From: UBA1141 sp963665155
GTDB lineage: Bacteria; Chloroflexota; Dehalococcoidia; Lucifugimonadales; UBA3495
DNA length: 64,000 nt
NCBI GenBank assembly: GCA_963665155.2
Contig: CAXXFI010000002.1
Span: 1,240,001-1,304,000 of the forward strand
Direction: 5' to 3'
Shown here in pieces: positions 45,011 through 56,097 of this stretch. Each line of letters opens with the position of its first letter. Position 1 is the stretch's first letter. Position numbers and translations under genes: made by a program. The notes beneath the pieces were generated by a model. That model was not told where the DNA came from. It was given only the letters and a program-made list of their open reading frames with translations, and ran no database searches.

Positions 45011-46708
45011 ATGACAAATGATCTCAAACCCCAAGTACGGGTGATTCCCCTAGGCGGCCTCGGTGAAATTGGCAAAAACATGATGGCAGTGGAATGCGGC
45101 GATGACATAGTCGTCGTAGACTGCGGCGTCCAATTCCCCGATGAGGACATGCTGGGCGTAGACCTTATCATCCCGGACATTAACTACCTCAAGGAAAGGG
45201 CGGACAAAGTCAGGGCCATTCTGATCACCCACGGCCACGAAGACCACATCGGCGCTCTGCCTTTTATTTTGCCCCAGCTGGACGTACCGGTTTACGCTCC
45301 GGGTTTGGCCCACGGGCTGATCACCGCCAAGCTAAAAGGTCGGCGGGGAACCCGGGACGCAACCGCATACGCCATTGAGCCGGGCACGGCATATCAATTC
45401 GGCGAGGAGTTTACCGTGACCTGGTTCCGGGTCTGCCATAGCATACCCGATGCCATGGGCATTGTAATCGAGACTCCCATAGGCCCGATCATCCATACCG
45501 GCGACTTCAAAATCGACCATACACCCGTTGACGGGAAGAAGATCGATTTAGCCACCCTAGCTCACTATGGCGCCCAAGGTGTCACGCTCCTGTTGTCCGA
45601 CTCTACCTACGCCGAAGTGCCCGGATATACCCCCTCTGAGCAAGTTGTCGGCGAAGCATTGGAGCGGGCCATTGGCGACGCTACCGGCCGAGTCATGGTG
45701 GCGACGTTCGCTTCCCTGATTTCCCGGGTGCAACAGGTTGTCGATGCTGCCGTGCGCCACGACCGGCACGTAAGCATCGTAGGCCGCAGCATGGTGGAAA
45801 GCGTACACGTCGCTGAAGACCTGGGCTATTTAACTCTCCCGCCCGGTATTATGGTGCCCCTAAGCGAGTCCCGGCGTCTGCCTCCGGAGAAAGTCGTCCT
45901 GATGACCACGGGTAGCCAGGGGGAACCCACGTCGGCCTTGGTGCGCATTGCCAACAAAGACCATCAGGATGTCCAGATAATGGCCGGAGACACCGTGATT
46001 ATCTCGGCCACCCCTATACCAGGGAACGAATTGGCCGTTAGCCGGACCATAGATAATCTGCTACGCCAGGGCGCCAAAGTGCTCTATGACAAGGTGGCCA
46101 CCGTTCATGTCCACGGCCACGCCAGCCAGGAAGAGCTGAAAATGGTGCTTAGCTTGGTTCGCCCCAAGTACTTCGTGCCGGTGCATGGCGAGTATCGACA
46201 CCTGATGTCCCACGCCCGCTTGGCCTGGGACTTGGGCCTTGCCAAGGACGGCATATTCGTCATGGAAGATGGCGATGTGCTGGAAATCTCGGAAGACTCT
46301 GCGCAGGTGGTTGAGCAGATTACCGCGGGCCCGATTTATATTGATGGCTTGACAACTCTCGACAACACCAGTGAGGTGCTGCGACAGCGCCGGGCGCTGG
46401 CCAAAGATGGGGTTGTGGTTATCGTCCTTCAGGGCCAAACCGGTTCCGATGGCAACGGGCAAGGGTTGCAATCAGAGTTACCTCAGGCCTCTCTGAAAAT
46501 AGTTAGCAGCGGCTTCATGAACGACTCGGACACGGGCGAGATTTTCCAAGAATTGATCGAAGAGCTTCGGAAAACGTTGGCTTCCGATACTGGATATCCC
46601 GAAGAGCCGGAGGTCACCAAGTCCAAAGTCAGGGAAACTGCCCGTGACTTCATAGCTAAGGGCACTCACCTAAGGCCTATGATAATTCCAGTGGTTTTGG
46701 AAAGCTAA
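45011..46708 (+). CDS. rnj: Ribonuclease J
   Basis: A 565-residue metallo-beta-lactamase RNase of the RNase J family (5-prime exonuclease and endonuclease). Metal motif HGHEDHIGALPF lies near residue 74, followed by GDFKIDHTPVDG, DSTYAEVPGYTPSE, VHVHGHASQEELK and KYFVPVHGEYRHL (beta-CASP domain). Length is standard. It starts 2 bases after the glycosylase stop, so the two are translationally coupled. Roles are mRNA decay and rRNA maturation. Confidence 0.95.
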   Translation: MTNDLKPQVRVIPLGGLGEIGKNMMAVECGDDIVVVDCGVQFPDEDMLGVDLIIPDINYLKERADKVRAILITHGHEDHIGALPFILPQLDVPVYAPGLAHGLITAKLKGRRGTRDATAYAIEPGTAYQFGEEFTVTWFRVCHSIPDAMGIVIETPIGPIIHTGDFKIDHTPVDGKKIDLATLAHYGAQGVTLLLSDSTYAEVPGYTPSEQVVGEALERAIGDATGRVMVATFASLISRVQQVVDAAVRHDRHVSIVGRSMVESVHVAEDLGYLTLPPGIMVPLSESRRLPPEKVVLMTTGSQGEPTSALVRIANKDHQDVQIMAGDTVIISATPIPGNELAVSRTIDNLLRQGAKVLYDKVATVHVHGHASQEELKMVLSLVRPKYFVPVHGEYRHLMSHARLAWDLGLAKDGIFVMEDGDVLEISEDSAQVVEQITAGPIYIDGLTTLDNTSEVLRQRRALAKDGVVVIVLQGQTGSDGNGQGLQSELPQASLKIVSSGFMNDSDTGEIFQELIEELRKTLASDTGYPEEPEVTKSKVRETARDFIAKGTHLRPMIIPVVLES

Positions 46709-46755
46709 CCCACGCCGTCGGACCCTGGCGGCGCCCTAGCACCGCTGGAGGCCCT

Positions 46756-49134
46756 ATGGCACAATCCGCTCGCCGTTCCCGGCGCGCTTCTCCTCAGTCC
46801 TCGTTGAAAGACATCATCAAGGCTGGCCCCGCATCCTCGATTGAAGCGCTGGCTTTTGCATCAATAGGATTAGCGGCTGGTTTGGGCTTGGGGCTCTCAT
46901 CCGGTGCCAGGGAATGGTCCAGAGAGGCTTTGGGCTACGGTTGGATCCCGGTGGCCATTTGGCTCGTTGCCGCTCTGGCAACTCTCAGGTACAACCGTCC
47001 TTCGGTCAAAGCTCATTGGCGCTGGTGGGTTGTCGCCACCGCCATCGCAGCCATTTCTATTGGAGCACTTTCCCAAGTCCACGCCAATAACGGTATATTG
47101 TCCGAAACAGGCCTGAGCGGTCGTTGGGGTCAAGCCGTTGGCGGCTCATCCATCGTCTTGGCGGCAGCCAAGCTTGCTGGCGTAGCAATCATCATCCCGC
47201 TTTTGCTCTTCCCCAAGAGTGTGGGGCCTGTCTATCTGCAGGGACTGCGTTACCTGGGACTGGGCCTACAGTACATTCCCGTTTACCTCTTCATTGGCCT
47301 GTACCGCAGTTATTATTTCCTGGGGCAACGGTTGCGCGCGGTGACCAATCCCAATTTGCGTGAAAATTCTTTTAGCAGCGCCAAGTCCATCTTTGGAAAA
47401 GGGTTGGGAAGGCACTTGCCGGGCAAATTACGCACTCGTTTCGCCGATAGCCCAGTCGGCACAGCCGGATCATCCAAGAATCCCGCCAGCAAAGACACGG
47501 CCCACTCTGAGTCAAACGCGGACTCGGAGGAAGGCCAGAGCGCAAACCTTTGGGGCGGCAGTTTCCCAGGCTCAATACCAACCTGGGACTCTTCCCAAGA
47601 AGAATCCTCACGACCCGCATCCGGACCGGCCATTCGTACCGCTTCCAGCAGCACTGGAGGCAAGGAGCTCCAGTGGCGTCTGCCCTCTATAGACGTTTTA
47701 GCTCCGGCCGAACCGCGAGCCTCTGAGAATGAACCGCTGGAGCAGATGGCCAGGCATGTCGAAAGGACACTGGCCGACCACGGTGTCAATGTTGAGGTCC
47801 AAGACATCAAGGCTGGTCCCAGGATAGTCCGCTTCGGGTTGGTCCCCGGCTGGGTACCCAAGAGAGGCGACTTTACCAAAAGCGATTCGAACAAGGGCGG
47901 TACAACAAAAGGTGGATCCGGCATTACCAAAGAGGGTTCCCAAGAAGAGGACAGTACCGCCCACAGCGAGCGTAGCCGGGTCAAAGTCCAGAGCATTTTG
48001 ATGCGGGAAAAGGACTTGGCCCTAGCGTTGAAGACGCCCTATCTTAGGATTGAGGCACCGGTGCCCGGTGAAGCGTTGGTGGGACTGGAGGTCCCAAGTC
48101 CGACCCCCACAAAGGTACACCTCCGGGGTGTCATGGAAGCGCACAGCTTCGGGGTATTGGCATCGAAAGGCGGGCTGCCTATAGCGTTGGGGCAAGATAC
48201 CAGCGGGGCCCCAGTCATTCAGGACCTGGCTTCCATGCCCCATATGTTAATCGCTGGCGCCACCGGCAGCGGCAAGAGCGTTTGTATTAACTCTGTGGTG
48301 GCAACCCTGTTATTGACCAAAAAACCCGACGAATTACGGATGCTGATGGTCGACCCAAAGCGGGTGGAACTGACACCATTCAACGGTATTCCCCACCTGA
48401 TAATGCCGGTTATAGTGGATGTGGACCAGGTCAACATAGCGTTGAAAGGCTTGATGCGCGAAATGCTGCGCCGGTACAAACAGATGGAAGACGTGGGCGC
48501 CCGCAACATTGCCAGTTATAACAACAAAGCCAAAGACCGAATGCCGTTTCTGGTGTTAGTGGTGGACGAACTGGCCGACCTCATGATGGCAGGAGGGTTT
48601 GAAATTGAGCAAAACCTGGTGCGTCTGGCCCAGTTGGGTCGCGCCACGGGCATTCACTTGGTCCTAGCCACCCAGAGACCGTCGGTGAACGTGGTGACCG
48701 GACTGTTGAAGGCCAACGTACCCGTGCGGGCGGCATTCTCCGTTGCGTCTCAGGTGGATTCCAGGGTAATTCTCGATGCCATCGGGGCCGAGAAACTACT
48801 GGGGAAGGGAGACATGCTGCTGTTGAACAACGACTCCCCAAAGCCCAGGCGCGTCCAGGGCACCCTGGTGTACGACGAAGAAATCGACCATCTGGTGGAC
48901 CACTGGACAAACCAAAAGGGACCGCCGTTGCCGGACATTCCTATAGGGGAATTGTTCGATGACGAAGAAGAAAATGAGGTTGACGAGCGCACCATGGACC
49001 AAGCAAGGGACCTGGCTCTCAGGCACCCTCATCTGTCGTCTTCCTTCCTGGAACGCCGACTCAAGGTCGGTGGTATTCGGGCGGCTCAAATCATTAATTT
49101 GCTGGAGGATGAAGGGCTTGTCGAAAGCCGGTGA
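46756..49134 (+). CDS. ftsK: DNA translocase FtsK/SpoIIIE
   Basis: A 792-residue DNA translocase for chromosome segregation at the septum. Four N-terminal membrane segments are followed by a Ser/Gly/Pro-rich linker with charged repeats (NKGGTTKGG), an FtsK-alpha region, and the motor with Walker A GATGSGKSV near residue 500, LVVDELADLMM (Walker B) and ATQRPSVNVVTG. A winged-helix gamma domain ends the protein (SSSFLERRLKVGGIRAAQII). GAGG precedes the ATG. It is followed by a strong terminator. Confidence 0.95.
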   Translation: MAQSARRSRRASPQSSLKDIIKAGPASSIEALAFASIGLAAGLGLGLSSGAREWSREALGYGWIPVAIWLVAALATLRYNRPSVKAHWRWWVVATAIAAISIGALSQVHANNGILSETGLSGRWGQAVGGSSIVLAAAKLAGVAIIIPLLLFPKSVGPVYLQGLRYLGLGLQYIPVYLFIGLYRSYYFLGQRLRAVTNPNLRENSFSSAKSIFGKGLGRHLPGKLRTRFADSPVGTAGSSKNPASKDTAHSESNADSEEGQSANLWGGSFPGSIPTWDSSQEESSRPASGPAIRTASSSTGGKELQWRLPSIDVLAPAEPRASENEPLEQMARHVERTLADHGVNVEVQDIKAGPRIVRFGLVPGWVPKRGDFTKSDSNKGGTTKGGSGITKEGSQEEDSTAHSERSRVKVQSILMREKDLALALKTPYLRIEAPVPGEALVGLEVPSPTPTKVHLRGVMEAHSFGVLASKGGLPIALGQDTSGAPVIQDLASMPHMLIAGATGSGKSVCINSVVATLLLTKKPDELRMLMVDPKRVELTPFNGIPHLIMPVIVDVDQVNIALKGLMREMLRRYKQMEDVGARNIASYNNKAKDRMPFLVLVVDELADLMMAGGFEIEQNLVRLAQLGRATGIHLVLATQRPSVNVVTGLLKANVPVRAAFSVASQVDSRVILDAIGAEKLLGKGDMLLLNNDSPKPRRVQGTLVYDEEIDHLVDHWTNQKGPPLPDIPIGELFDDEEENEVDERTMDQARDLALRHPHLSSSFLERRLKVGGIRAAQIINLLEDEGLVESR

Positions 49135-49214
49135 CCGAGCAATCTCCATAATCTCCTCTAGGTGAAGCCCTGAACTAATAGGTACCCGACCAACAAGAAC
49201 CCGAACCAAGCAAG

Positions 49215-49274
49215 AAATGAGAAAACGGGTGTAGCGCTCGACGAAGGCATAGCGCAACACCCGTTTTCTCATTT
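49215..49274 (+). terminator. Strong hairpin after ftsK
   Basis: AAATGAGAAAACGGGTGT and its exact complement (18 bp) flank a 24-base loop and end in CATTTT. It lies 81 bases beyond the ftsK stop. Confidence 0.75.
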
Positions 49275-49393
49275 TCCATGTTGTGCTTTTAATGTTGCCC
49301 CGGCTTTTGGTATCATGCCCATTGGCATAATGATTCTCGTACACTGCCGCGCCCGCCGGACGAATATTCAAGCAACATGCCAGGATTCAACTA

Positions 49394-50041
49394 TTGTTAA
49401 TTGATCTCCACCTCCATACCTACCCCAAGTCCGATGATAGTTTCATGAGTGTAGACGAGCTTATAGAAGCCGCTAAGTCCAAAGGATTAGACGGTGTCTG
49501 TCTCACCGAGCACGACGCCTTTTGGTCTCAGGACGCAGTTGACGCCCTTTCCCGCAAGCACGCCTTTCTGGTGATGCAAGGGTGTGAAATCAACACCGAC
49601 TCGGGGCACTTGTTGGTTTTCGGCTTGGAGGAATACGTTTTCGGTTTCCACAAGCCGGATTTTCTGTGCGCCGCATTGAAGCAGAAGGGTGCCCTGGCCA
49701 TTGCTGCCCATCCCTACCGGCGCCGCTTCTTGGAAGAGCCTGCCCGGAAACCGGAGGCTAGGGCGGAAATGTTGCGGAGGGCCGGTGTCGATACCATATT
49801 CGAGTTCTGTCACGCCATAGAAGCGGTTAATGGCCGGGGCACTAACAATGAAAATTGCTTCTCTAAAGATTTGGGCCAGCAATTGGGGATCAAGATGACC
49901 GGGGGGAGCGACGCTCATAAGCTCGAGCAATTGGGTACCGCAGCCACCGAATTTCATCGTCCGATAACAGGGATATCAGACCTAATTCAAGAGTTGCGAG
50001 AAGGTCGATTTGACGCCGTTGACATGCGAGGCAAAAATTAG
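49394..50041 (+). CDS. PHP-domain phosphoesterase-like protein
   Basis: A 215-residue PHP protein. Metal ligands are seen in DLHLHTYPKSDDS, VCLTEHDAFW, AIAAHPYRR and GGSDAHKLEQLG, giving the usual His/Asp set of histidinol-phosphatase-like or polymerase-PHP domains. It starts at TTG 49394, with no clear ribosome site; a nearby alternative is possible. It may hydrolyse a phosphoester or nucleotide; the substrate is unknown. It precedes an ABC ATPase gene by 118 bases. Confidence 0.85.
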   Translation: MLIDLHLHTYPKSDDSFMSVDELIEAAKSKGLDGVCLTEHDAFWSQDAVDALSRKHAFLVMQGCEINTDSGHLLVFGLEEYVFGFHKPDFLCAALKQKGALAIAAHPYRRRFLEEPARKPEARAEMLRRAGVDTIFEFCHAIEAVNGRGTNNENCFSKDLGQQLGIKMTGGSDAHKLEQLGTAATEFHRPITGISDLIQELREGRFDAVDMRGKN

Positions 50042-50159
50042 ATGAACCCCGTTTATCAACCGGGCTGGGAACAAGTGACCTCATGTCCGAAAAGTTGGGC
50101 ATCGCCCGCCAGAGTAGTCCCGCGCGCCAAGGCCATTCTTATGCTATGGTGCGGGCACT

Positions 50160-51251
<1,092 letters not shown>

Positions 51252-51394
51252 AAGGGTAAATCATTGCTGAGTTCGGGTCCACCTAGGCCCGGATTGCGCA
51301 ACACCCCCCAAGTTCACAACTTCTCGAATAGCGGCCTCTACCGCTGCGACGGTTTGACATACCCACGGCCTGCCGTCTTGGGTGGAGAGAATCC

Positions 51395-52417
51395 TTATCT
51401 GGAAGTGGCTTGTTCTGCCACCAACAGTTCCAAGGCCAAATCGGGCTCCATTATCCCCCGTTTTATGGCCAAGTCCGCTTCCAGCAAACGACGGTAGCGT
51501 GCTTTAATGCCTTGCCAGGAATGGCGACGCGCTTGGTCCATGGTCTTGCGCACCACAAACTCTGAAGACGTCCCCAAGCTTTTTGCTACCTCCGACTGGG
51601 GTAGACCCCGGTCGATAGAGTCCCGGGCCAGAGCCATAAGGCGCAACTGACGCTCCACCATACCTATAATGTACGAGATTTCGCGGCCGTCCTGGCGAAG
51701 TTGGTGCAGTAGCCGCAAGGCCACCCCCGGCTTGCCATCGATCATTGCATCTACGGCGGCAAAAATGTTGCCTTCCCGCACCTGAGCGACCAACTCTCCA
51801 ACGTCGCTTTCTTCAATGGTGCGGCCCGTCGCGTAGAGGGACAGCTTCTCTAACTCCCGGTCCAACGTCCACAAGTCGCTGCCCACCAGGTCGCCCAAAG
51901 ACTTGATCGCCGTGGGGCTGATCTTCGCCCCCTTTTGTTGAGCAACATCTTTGATCCAACGGGCCAGCCCTTCGCCCGATGGCGCTTTCAAGGCCTGCAC
52001 TTTAGACAACGGCTTCAACAACCGGAGCAAAGGGTTGCTGTCGGCGATAGCGCCGTCGATAAAAACCAGCACCGTGGTATCCGGCATCTCTGGTATGGAC
52101 TTTTGAAGGCCTTCCCAACCGCCTAATGCTGGTGTCTGTTGGCCACCCTCGCTCCTTTGGCTGCGGCCACCGCTCCGCCGACGCTCGCCCGTTTTGCGTT
52201 CATGCCTTCCCAATAAGCCCGTAACCACCACCAAACGGTGGCTGTCCATAAACGGCAAGGCTCCGCACATGCTAATCAACTCGGCAGGGTTCGCTTGGTT
52301 GCCCTGCAACTGGTGGTAGTTGGCGTCCAACAGGTCGTCGATGCCAGCCTCGGATTTAAGGCGGCTTAACGCTTCGGGGACCAGAAAAGTGTCGCCGTAA
52401 AGCACGTGGGCGGGCAT
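51395..52417 (-). CDS. holA: DNA polymerase III subunit delta
   Basis: A 340-residue HolA, the clamp-loader subunit that opens the beta clamp. It starts MPAHVLYGDTFLVPEALSRL, has DTTVLVFIDGAI, LGDLVGSDLWTLDRELEKLSLY and the C-terminal LLEADLAIKRGIMEPDLALE. A linker of low complexity (RRSGGRSQRSEGGQQ) lies near residue 80. It converges on the ABC gene and its repeat. Confidence 0.9.
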   Translation of the reverse strand: MPAHVLYGDTFLVPEALSRLKSEAGIDDLLDANYHQLQGNQANPAELISMCGALPFMDSHRLVVVTGLLGRHERKTGERRRSGGRSQRSEGGQQTPALGGWEGLQKSIPEMPDTTVLVFIDGAIADSNPLLRLLKPLSKVQALKAPSGEGLARWIKDVAQQKGAKISPTAIKSLGDLVGSDLWTLDRELEKLSLYATGRTIEESDVGELVAQVREGNIFAAVDAMIDGKPGVALRLLHQLRQDGREISYIIGMVERQLRLMALARDSIDRGLPQSEVAKSLGTSSEFVVRKTMDQARRHSWQGIKARYRRLLEADLAIKRGIMEPDLALELLVAEQATSR

Positions 52418-52559
52418 CCGGGCACTCCGTGCGGTGAGATTAGTCGCCGGGAGGGTCGTTGGGCTAGGCCGGGATTATATCACCGGGCATTACATCAAAG
52501 GGTCTACGGCGATGGATCCTAGTGCCAACCCACAGAGCACAGCCGGCCCACCGCTGGCC

Positions 52560-52856
52560 TTAACCGCGTTCGGACAACACGGTCTGAAACTCGGCGATTA
52601 GCAGATCTGCCGTTCGGCTGGACAGATAGCACGGTTTGCGGTGGGTGCGCGGAGCGACCAGGTAGCTCCAAAAAGCTAGCCAGGCATGGTCTCTGTCTTC
52701 TTGTTTCGTGACCCTGAGTAGGACCGGAAGGTACTGACCGACAAACCGTTCCACCAAGTGCTCAAGCCCTTCTATGTCGTCCGCGAGCTCGGGTAATTTG
52801 GTAGCGATATCCATCCAGAATGGCTGGTCCAAAAGTTCATTCTCAGACACGGTCAA
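52560..52856 (-). CDS. Hypothetical small protein
   Basis: A 98-residue soluble helical protein beginning MTVSENELLDQPFWMDIATK. No known motif is recognised. The single Cys and Trp-rich middle (HAWLAFWSYLVAP) give no function. It follows holA at 142 bases on its upstream side. A real gene is likely from codon usage, but it could be an accessory gene. Confidence 0.5.
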   Translation of the reverse strand: MTVSENELLDQPFWMDIATKLPELADDIEGLEHLVERFVGQYLPVLLRVTKQEDRDHAWLAFWSYLVAPRTHRKPCYLSSRTADLLIAEFQTVLSERG

Positions 52857-52941
52857 TTCCTAAATATTGGCTATACAGTGGGTCCGGCAAGTTATTGTGA
52901 CTCCGGTGGATTGATTTTTGCAAGGACTCTCGGCAAACAGG

Positions 52942-53308
52942 CTAGCGGTTCCTCTTCTTCGTGGGCTTTTTGGCCTTTTGGGGACGTTGCCGGAAGCCCC
53001 CTCCGCTCAACGCGCCAAGAACCTCCATCTTTTGCTGCGAGATTCGGGCATGGGCAGGGTGATTTCTTGGAAGCTGGGTGAGGGCCTCTTCCATCAGCCC
53101 TATAGCCTTAGGGGCACCGCCAGAATCGAAGTAGGTTTTGGACAAACTCAAAATCGAGTTAATGATGGCAGGGTGTTCAAGGCTTAGCTGCTCTCGCCGG
53201 ATTGCCATGCCCTTCTCCATGTTTCCTGCAGCCCTGGTATAGTCGCCTTGAGCGGCGTAAGCGGCACCAACGTTATGTAGCGCCGCCCCGATATCGGGGT
53301 GTTTATCA
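52942..53308 (-). pseudogene. 3-prime fragment of a kinesin-light-chain-type TPR gene
   Basis: The minus-strand frame entering from the IS end reads DKHPDIGAALHNVGAAYAAQ, then MAIRREQLSLEHPAIINSIL and ALTQLPRNHPAHARISQQ, typical TPR_12 repeats. The C-terminus is basic (QRPQKAKKPTKKRNR). The 5-prime part of the gene is missing: the IS1182-family element at 53309-55143 lies immediately upstream and the sequence beyond it shows no TPR. A truncated, probably dead gene. Confidence 0.75.
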
Positions 53309-55057
53309 CCAGAAACCCGGCTGAAAAGCCCTGCTGTGACGGGATGGCGTGGAGGATAACCAGTGGACTGTAAGTCTGAGGCTAAGAGTGACCCAGTTGG
53401 CTGCGGCCAATATGAATTGGGTAGTAACGATGGGCGACCCTGGGGCTTGCTGGTCCGGTTTATCGTGAGAGGAGCCTGGAGCCGGAGATATCATCCCCAT
53501 CTTGGTAGCCACCAGGGTCAGGTTGGCCACCGTGGCCGCCATGAGTAGTTGGAATCGGGTCTTGGCTCGGCCGAAGTAGCGAGATTGGCGGACCCCCAGT
53601 TGCGCCAGCCGCGCCAGGCGATGCTCGGCCGCCTGGCGCAGCCTACGGTATTCAGCAAAGCCCTCACTCCGCTGGAAGTCCCGGGCTTGTTGCAAGAGCG
53701 CCTCTTGGGGATGCAGGGCTACGGTGCGTCCCGCCCCGTACCGCGCCGCCACGCACTGGGACCGCAGGGGGCATACGCCGCAGACCGCCGGGTCGAATTG
53801 GAAACTCCGGGCCAGGTAGGTCCGCAGGGTGTGGGTAACATTACCGGCTGGGCAGGTGCAGGTTCCTGCCTCCAAGTCGATCTGGAAGTCCTCCTTGGGG
53901 AAGCAGGCCTTATTAGGGCGACCCGGCACCTTGGCTATTAGAGTCCGACCAGCATCGGCAAAGGCCTGCCGCGTCCCGCCATCCCCATAGGCCGCATCCC
54001 CGATAGTCTCCTCCACCGCTATGCCCGTGTTCTCCTCACTCTGCTCCACCAGTTCCAGGACTCCAGTGTTGTCACCGGCATTGCCGGGCAGGATGTCTAC
54101 CGCGGTCACCAGTTGGGAATCGGTATCCACCACCACCGCAGCCTTATGTCCGTCGAAGCGTTTGCTGCTGCTTTTACGGCCGTGGCGCATCTCCGGGTCG
54201 TGTACCGAAGGGATGCGGTCCCGGCTTACCCCATCCTTCAGGGCTGGGCCATCCTCCTGGCGTTCCACATCCTGCAGTAACAGTTGCCCCAGCAACTCCG
54301 CCGCTTCCACTATACCCTGGCGCTGGGGGCTCTCCTCGGGGAACTGACCCTGGACCTGACGGGCCAGCTCCAACACCAGGTCGGCATCGGCTACTATCTT
54401 CTGCAGTAAGGCTTGCCGCTCTTTCTGGTTGTCCCAGTCAATCTCTGCCTCTCCCTTCACACTGGAGCCAAAGTAGAGTTCCAGACCGTGTCTCAAGGCC
54501 CATTCCTCGGGCCGCGTCCCATCCAGGTCCGAAAGCGCCCGCACTACCTGGACTATGCCGTCGGCCAGCAAGTTGTAGGTGTCCTTGACCGCCCCTCGGC
54601 CCAGAATGTAGGTGGTGTCTACCGCCACCTTCATCCGGCGTCCTTTCAGGTATCCGGTCTGCCGGGCGAATTGGAGGCTGCGCTGAAAGACGGCCCGCAC
54701 CCGGTCGTGGAGGATCAGCTGGGCTCGAAACAGCTGCAGCGTGCTCTTGGCAAAGGGCCGGTCCTCCACCTCAATCCCCAACGCCACCTTCCACCGGATA
54801 TCAAAATCCGCCCGCTGTTTGGCTTCGGCGTCGCTGACTTTGTCGTAGGCTTGCAACAACAGCGCAGTGGCCACCAGACTTGGGGGCACGCTATCCCGGC
54901 CATTGTCTGGGCAATATAGCTCGGCGAACTCTTCGTCTCGAAATAGCTGTCCCCGCAGGGAGGCCAGGAAGCCATAGAAGGAGCCCCGGCCCACATAGTC
55001 CAGGTACAGGTGATCCGCTTCCAGCAGCCCTCGTTGCGCCGACCGTACTCCCAGCAT
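53306..55057 (-). CDS. IS1182-family transposase
   Basis: An intact 583-residue transposase with the DUF772-type N-terminal domain (GFLASLRGQLFRDEEFAELY; PPSLVATALLLQAYDKVSDA) and a DDE C-terminal half (AVVVDTDSQLVTAVDILPGN; EETIGDAAYGDGGTRQAF) with a Cys-rich insert (CTCPAGNVTH; CGVCPLRSQC). ATG 55057 has GGGAGG upstream. The stop codon at 53306-53308 lies just outside the inverted end, so it is supplied by flanking DNA. Apparently functional. Confidence 0.88.
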   Translation of the reverse strand: MLGVRSAQRGLLEADHLYLDYVGRGSFYGFLASLRGQLFRDEEFAELYCPDNGRDSVPPSLVATALLLQAYDKVSDAEAKQRADFDIRWKVALGIEVEDRPFAKSTLQLFRAQLILHDRVRAVFQRSLQFARQTGYLKGRRMKVAVDTTYILGRGAVKDTYNLLADGIVQVVRALSDLDGTRPEEWALRHGLELYFGSSVKGEAEIDWDNQKERQALLQKIVADADLVLELARQVQGQFPEESPQRQGIVEAAELLGQLLLQDVERQEDGPALKDGVSRDRIPSVHDPEMRHGRKSSSKRFDGHKAAVVVDTDSQLVTAVDILPGNAGDNTGVLELVEQSEENTGIAVEETIGDAAYGDGGTRQAFADAGRTLIAKVPGRPNKACFPKEDFQIDLEAGTCTCPAGNVTHTLRTYLARSFQFDPAVCGVCPLRSQCVAARYGAGRTVALHPQEALLQQARDFQRSEGFAEYRRLRQAAEHRLARLAQLGVRQSRYFGRAKTRFQLLMAATVANLTLVATKMGMISPAPGSSHDKPDQQAPGSPIVTTQFILAAANWVTLSLRLTVHWLSSTPSRHSRAFQPGFW

Positions 55058-55143
55058 CCTCAACCTCCCACACCCATTTATTAAATCTCTTGCCCAGTAT
55101 ATCGGGACAGCCTAGGTCAGGGTACTTTTCGGCCGGAGTTCTA
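53309..55143 (-). mobile_element. Second IS1182-family insertion sequence
   Basis: About 1.8 kb with imperfect inverted ends of some 25 bp, ACCAGAAACCCGGCTGAAAA (left) and, complement of the right end, ACTAGAACTCCGGCCGAAAA. It is unrelated at sequence level to the 2-kb copies at 19381 and 57249. Its right end touches a 153-bp MITE-like element. No target duplication is clear. Confidence 0.75.
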
Positions 55144-55293
55144 GTATTACAACGACGGATCACAAAATATTTCGTCTTCCCCTTCGTATTCGGCTGCCAG
55201 CGGGCTATCGCGGTAGGCTCATCGCATCACGTTATTAGGTTCAAATCATTCTCGAAAATCGCCCTGCCAGAGGAACCGTCGTTGTAATACTAG
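55141..55293. repeat. MITE-like element with 18-bp perfect inverted ends
   Basis: A 153-bp non-coding element with perfect ends CTAGTATTACAACGACGG (55141-55158) and its complement (55276-55293). Its left 78 bp recurs almost unchanged at 61062-61139. It carries no gene. It abuts the right end of the IS1182-family element. Confidence 0.85.
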
Positions 55294-55498
55294 CTAGGCG
55301 TTGGAGTGCTAGCGTTGCTGGTGGCCATCGGTGTGTTTGTTTTGTGGAAGTAGGAGCGCGGCTGCGAGCCCTTCTGCATTTTCGACATGAAAAATTGACA
55401 CCCCTTCAAGCCCACGCCTATAATCGGCTTTAGCGGCCTAGTACGATTTCCTCGGCCAGATACACATCCTCCGGCAAACCAAGTAGAGCATAACCTCC

Positions 55499-55963
55499 AT
55501 GTCAGTCTCAAAATCTTTGCGCGATACTTTGGAAGAAGACATCCATGCGGCTATGCGGGTCCGGGATCAGGCCCGGTTGGATGTGTTGCGCTACTTGAAG
55601 AGTGCCATCCAGATGGAGGAGAAGGCCAAACAGGCGCCCTTAGACGAAGCGGCGCTGGTGCAGATGGTTGTAAAACAAGTCAATGACCGGCGAGAAGCCA
55701 TCCGGATGTTCACGGAAGGCAAACGGGACGATCTGGTGGCCAAGGAATCGGCGGACCTGAAAGTCCTGGAAGCCTATCTGCCTCCGCAACTGAACCACGC
55801 CGATCTGGTGGAATTGGTCAAGCAGGTAATCGGCGAGGTTGGCGCCACCAGCGGTCAGGACAAGGGCAAAGTAATGGGCAAGCTGATGCCACAAGTTCGT
55901 GGCAAGGCCGACGGCGCCGAGGTTAACGCCTTGGTCGTCGAGATGCTGGAGTCGGGAAGCTAA
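55499..55963 (+). CDS. yqeY: GatB/YqeY domain protein
   Basis: A 154-residue YqeY-type protein. It contains RDQARLDVLRYLKSAIQMEE, VKQVNDRREAIRMFTEGKRD, KVLEAYLPPQL and the conserved GKVMGKLMPQVRGKADGAEV end. It is homologous to the tRNA-binding tail of GatB; its role in the cell is not well defined, possibly tRNA binding. Standard length. It precedes purQ by 134 bases. Confidence 0.92.
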   Translation: MSVSKSLRDTLEEDIHAAMRVRDQARLDVLRYLKSAIQMEEKAKQAPLDEAALVQMVVKQVNDRREAIRMFTEGKRDDLVAKESADLKVLEAYLPPQLNHADLVELVKQVIGEVGATSGQDKGKVMGKLMPQVRGKADGAEVNALVVEMLESGS

Positions 55964-56097
55964 TCCCCCGGCCCGGACCACAAGCCCAATCGCTGCGCCA
56001 GAAGCCCAGCGATTTCAGCAGAAGCCTCAACGGTGCCCTATAAACTGTACCTACAACATTTCCCGCAGCGGATAAACTTGGTGAAAAAAGGCCCCAC

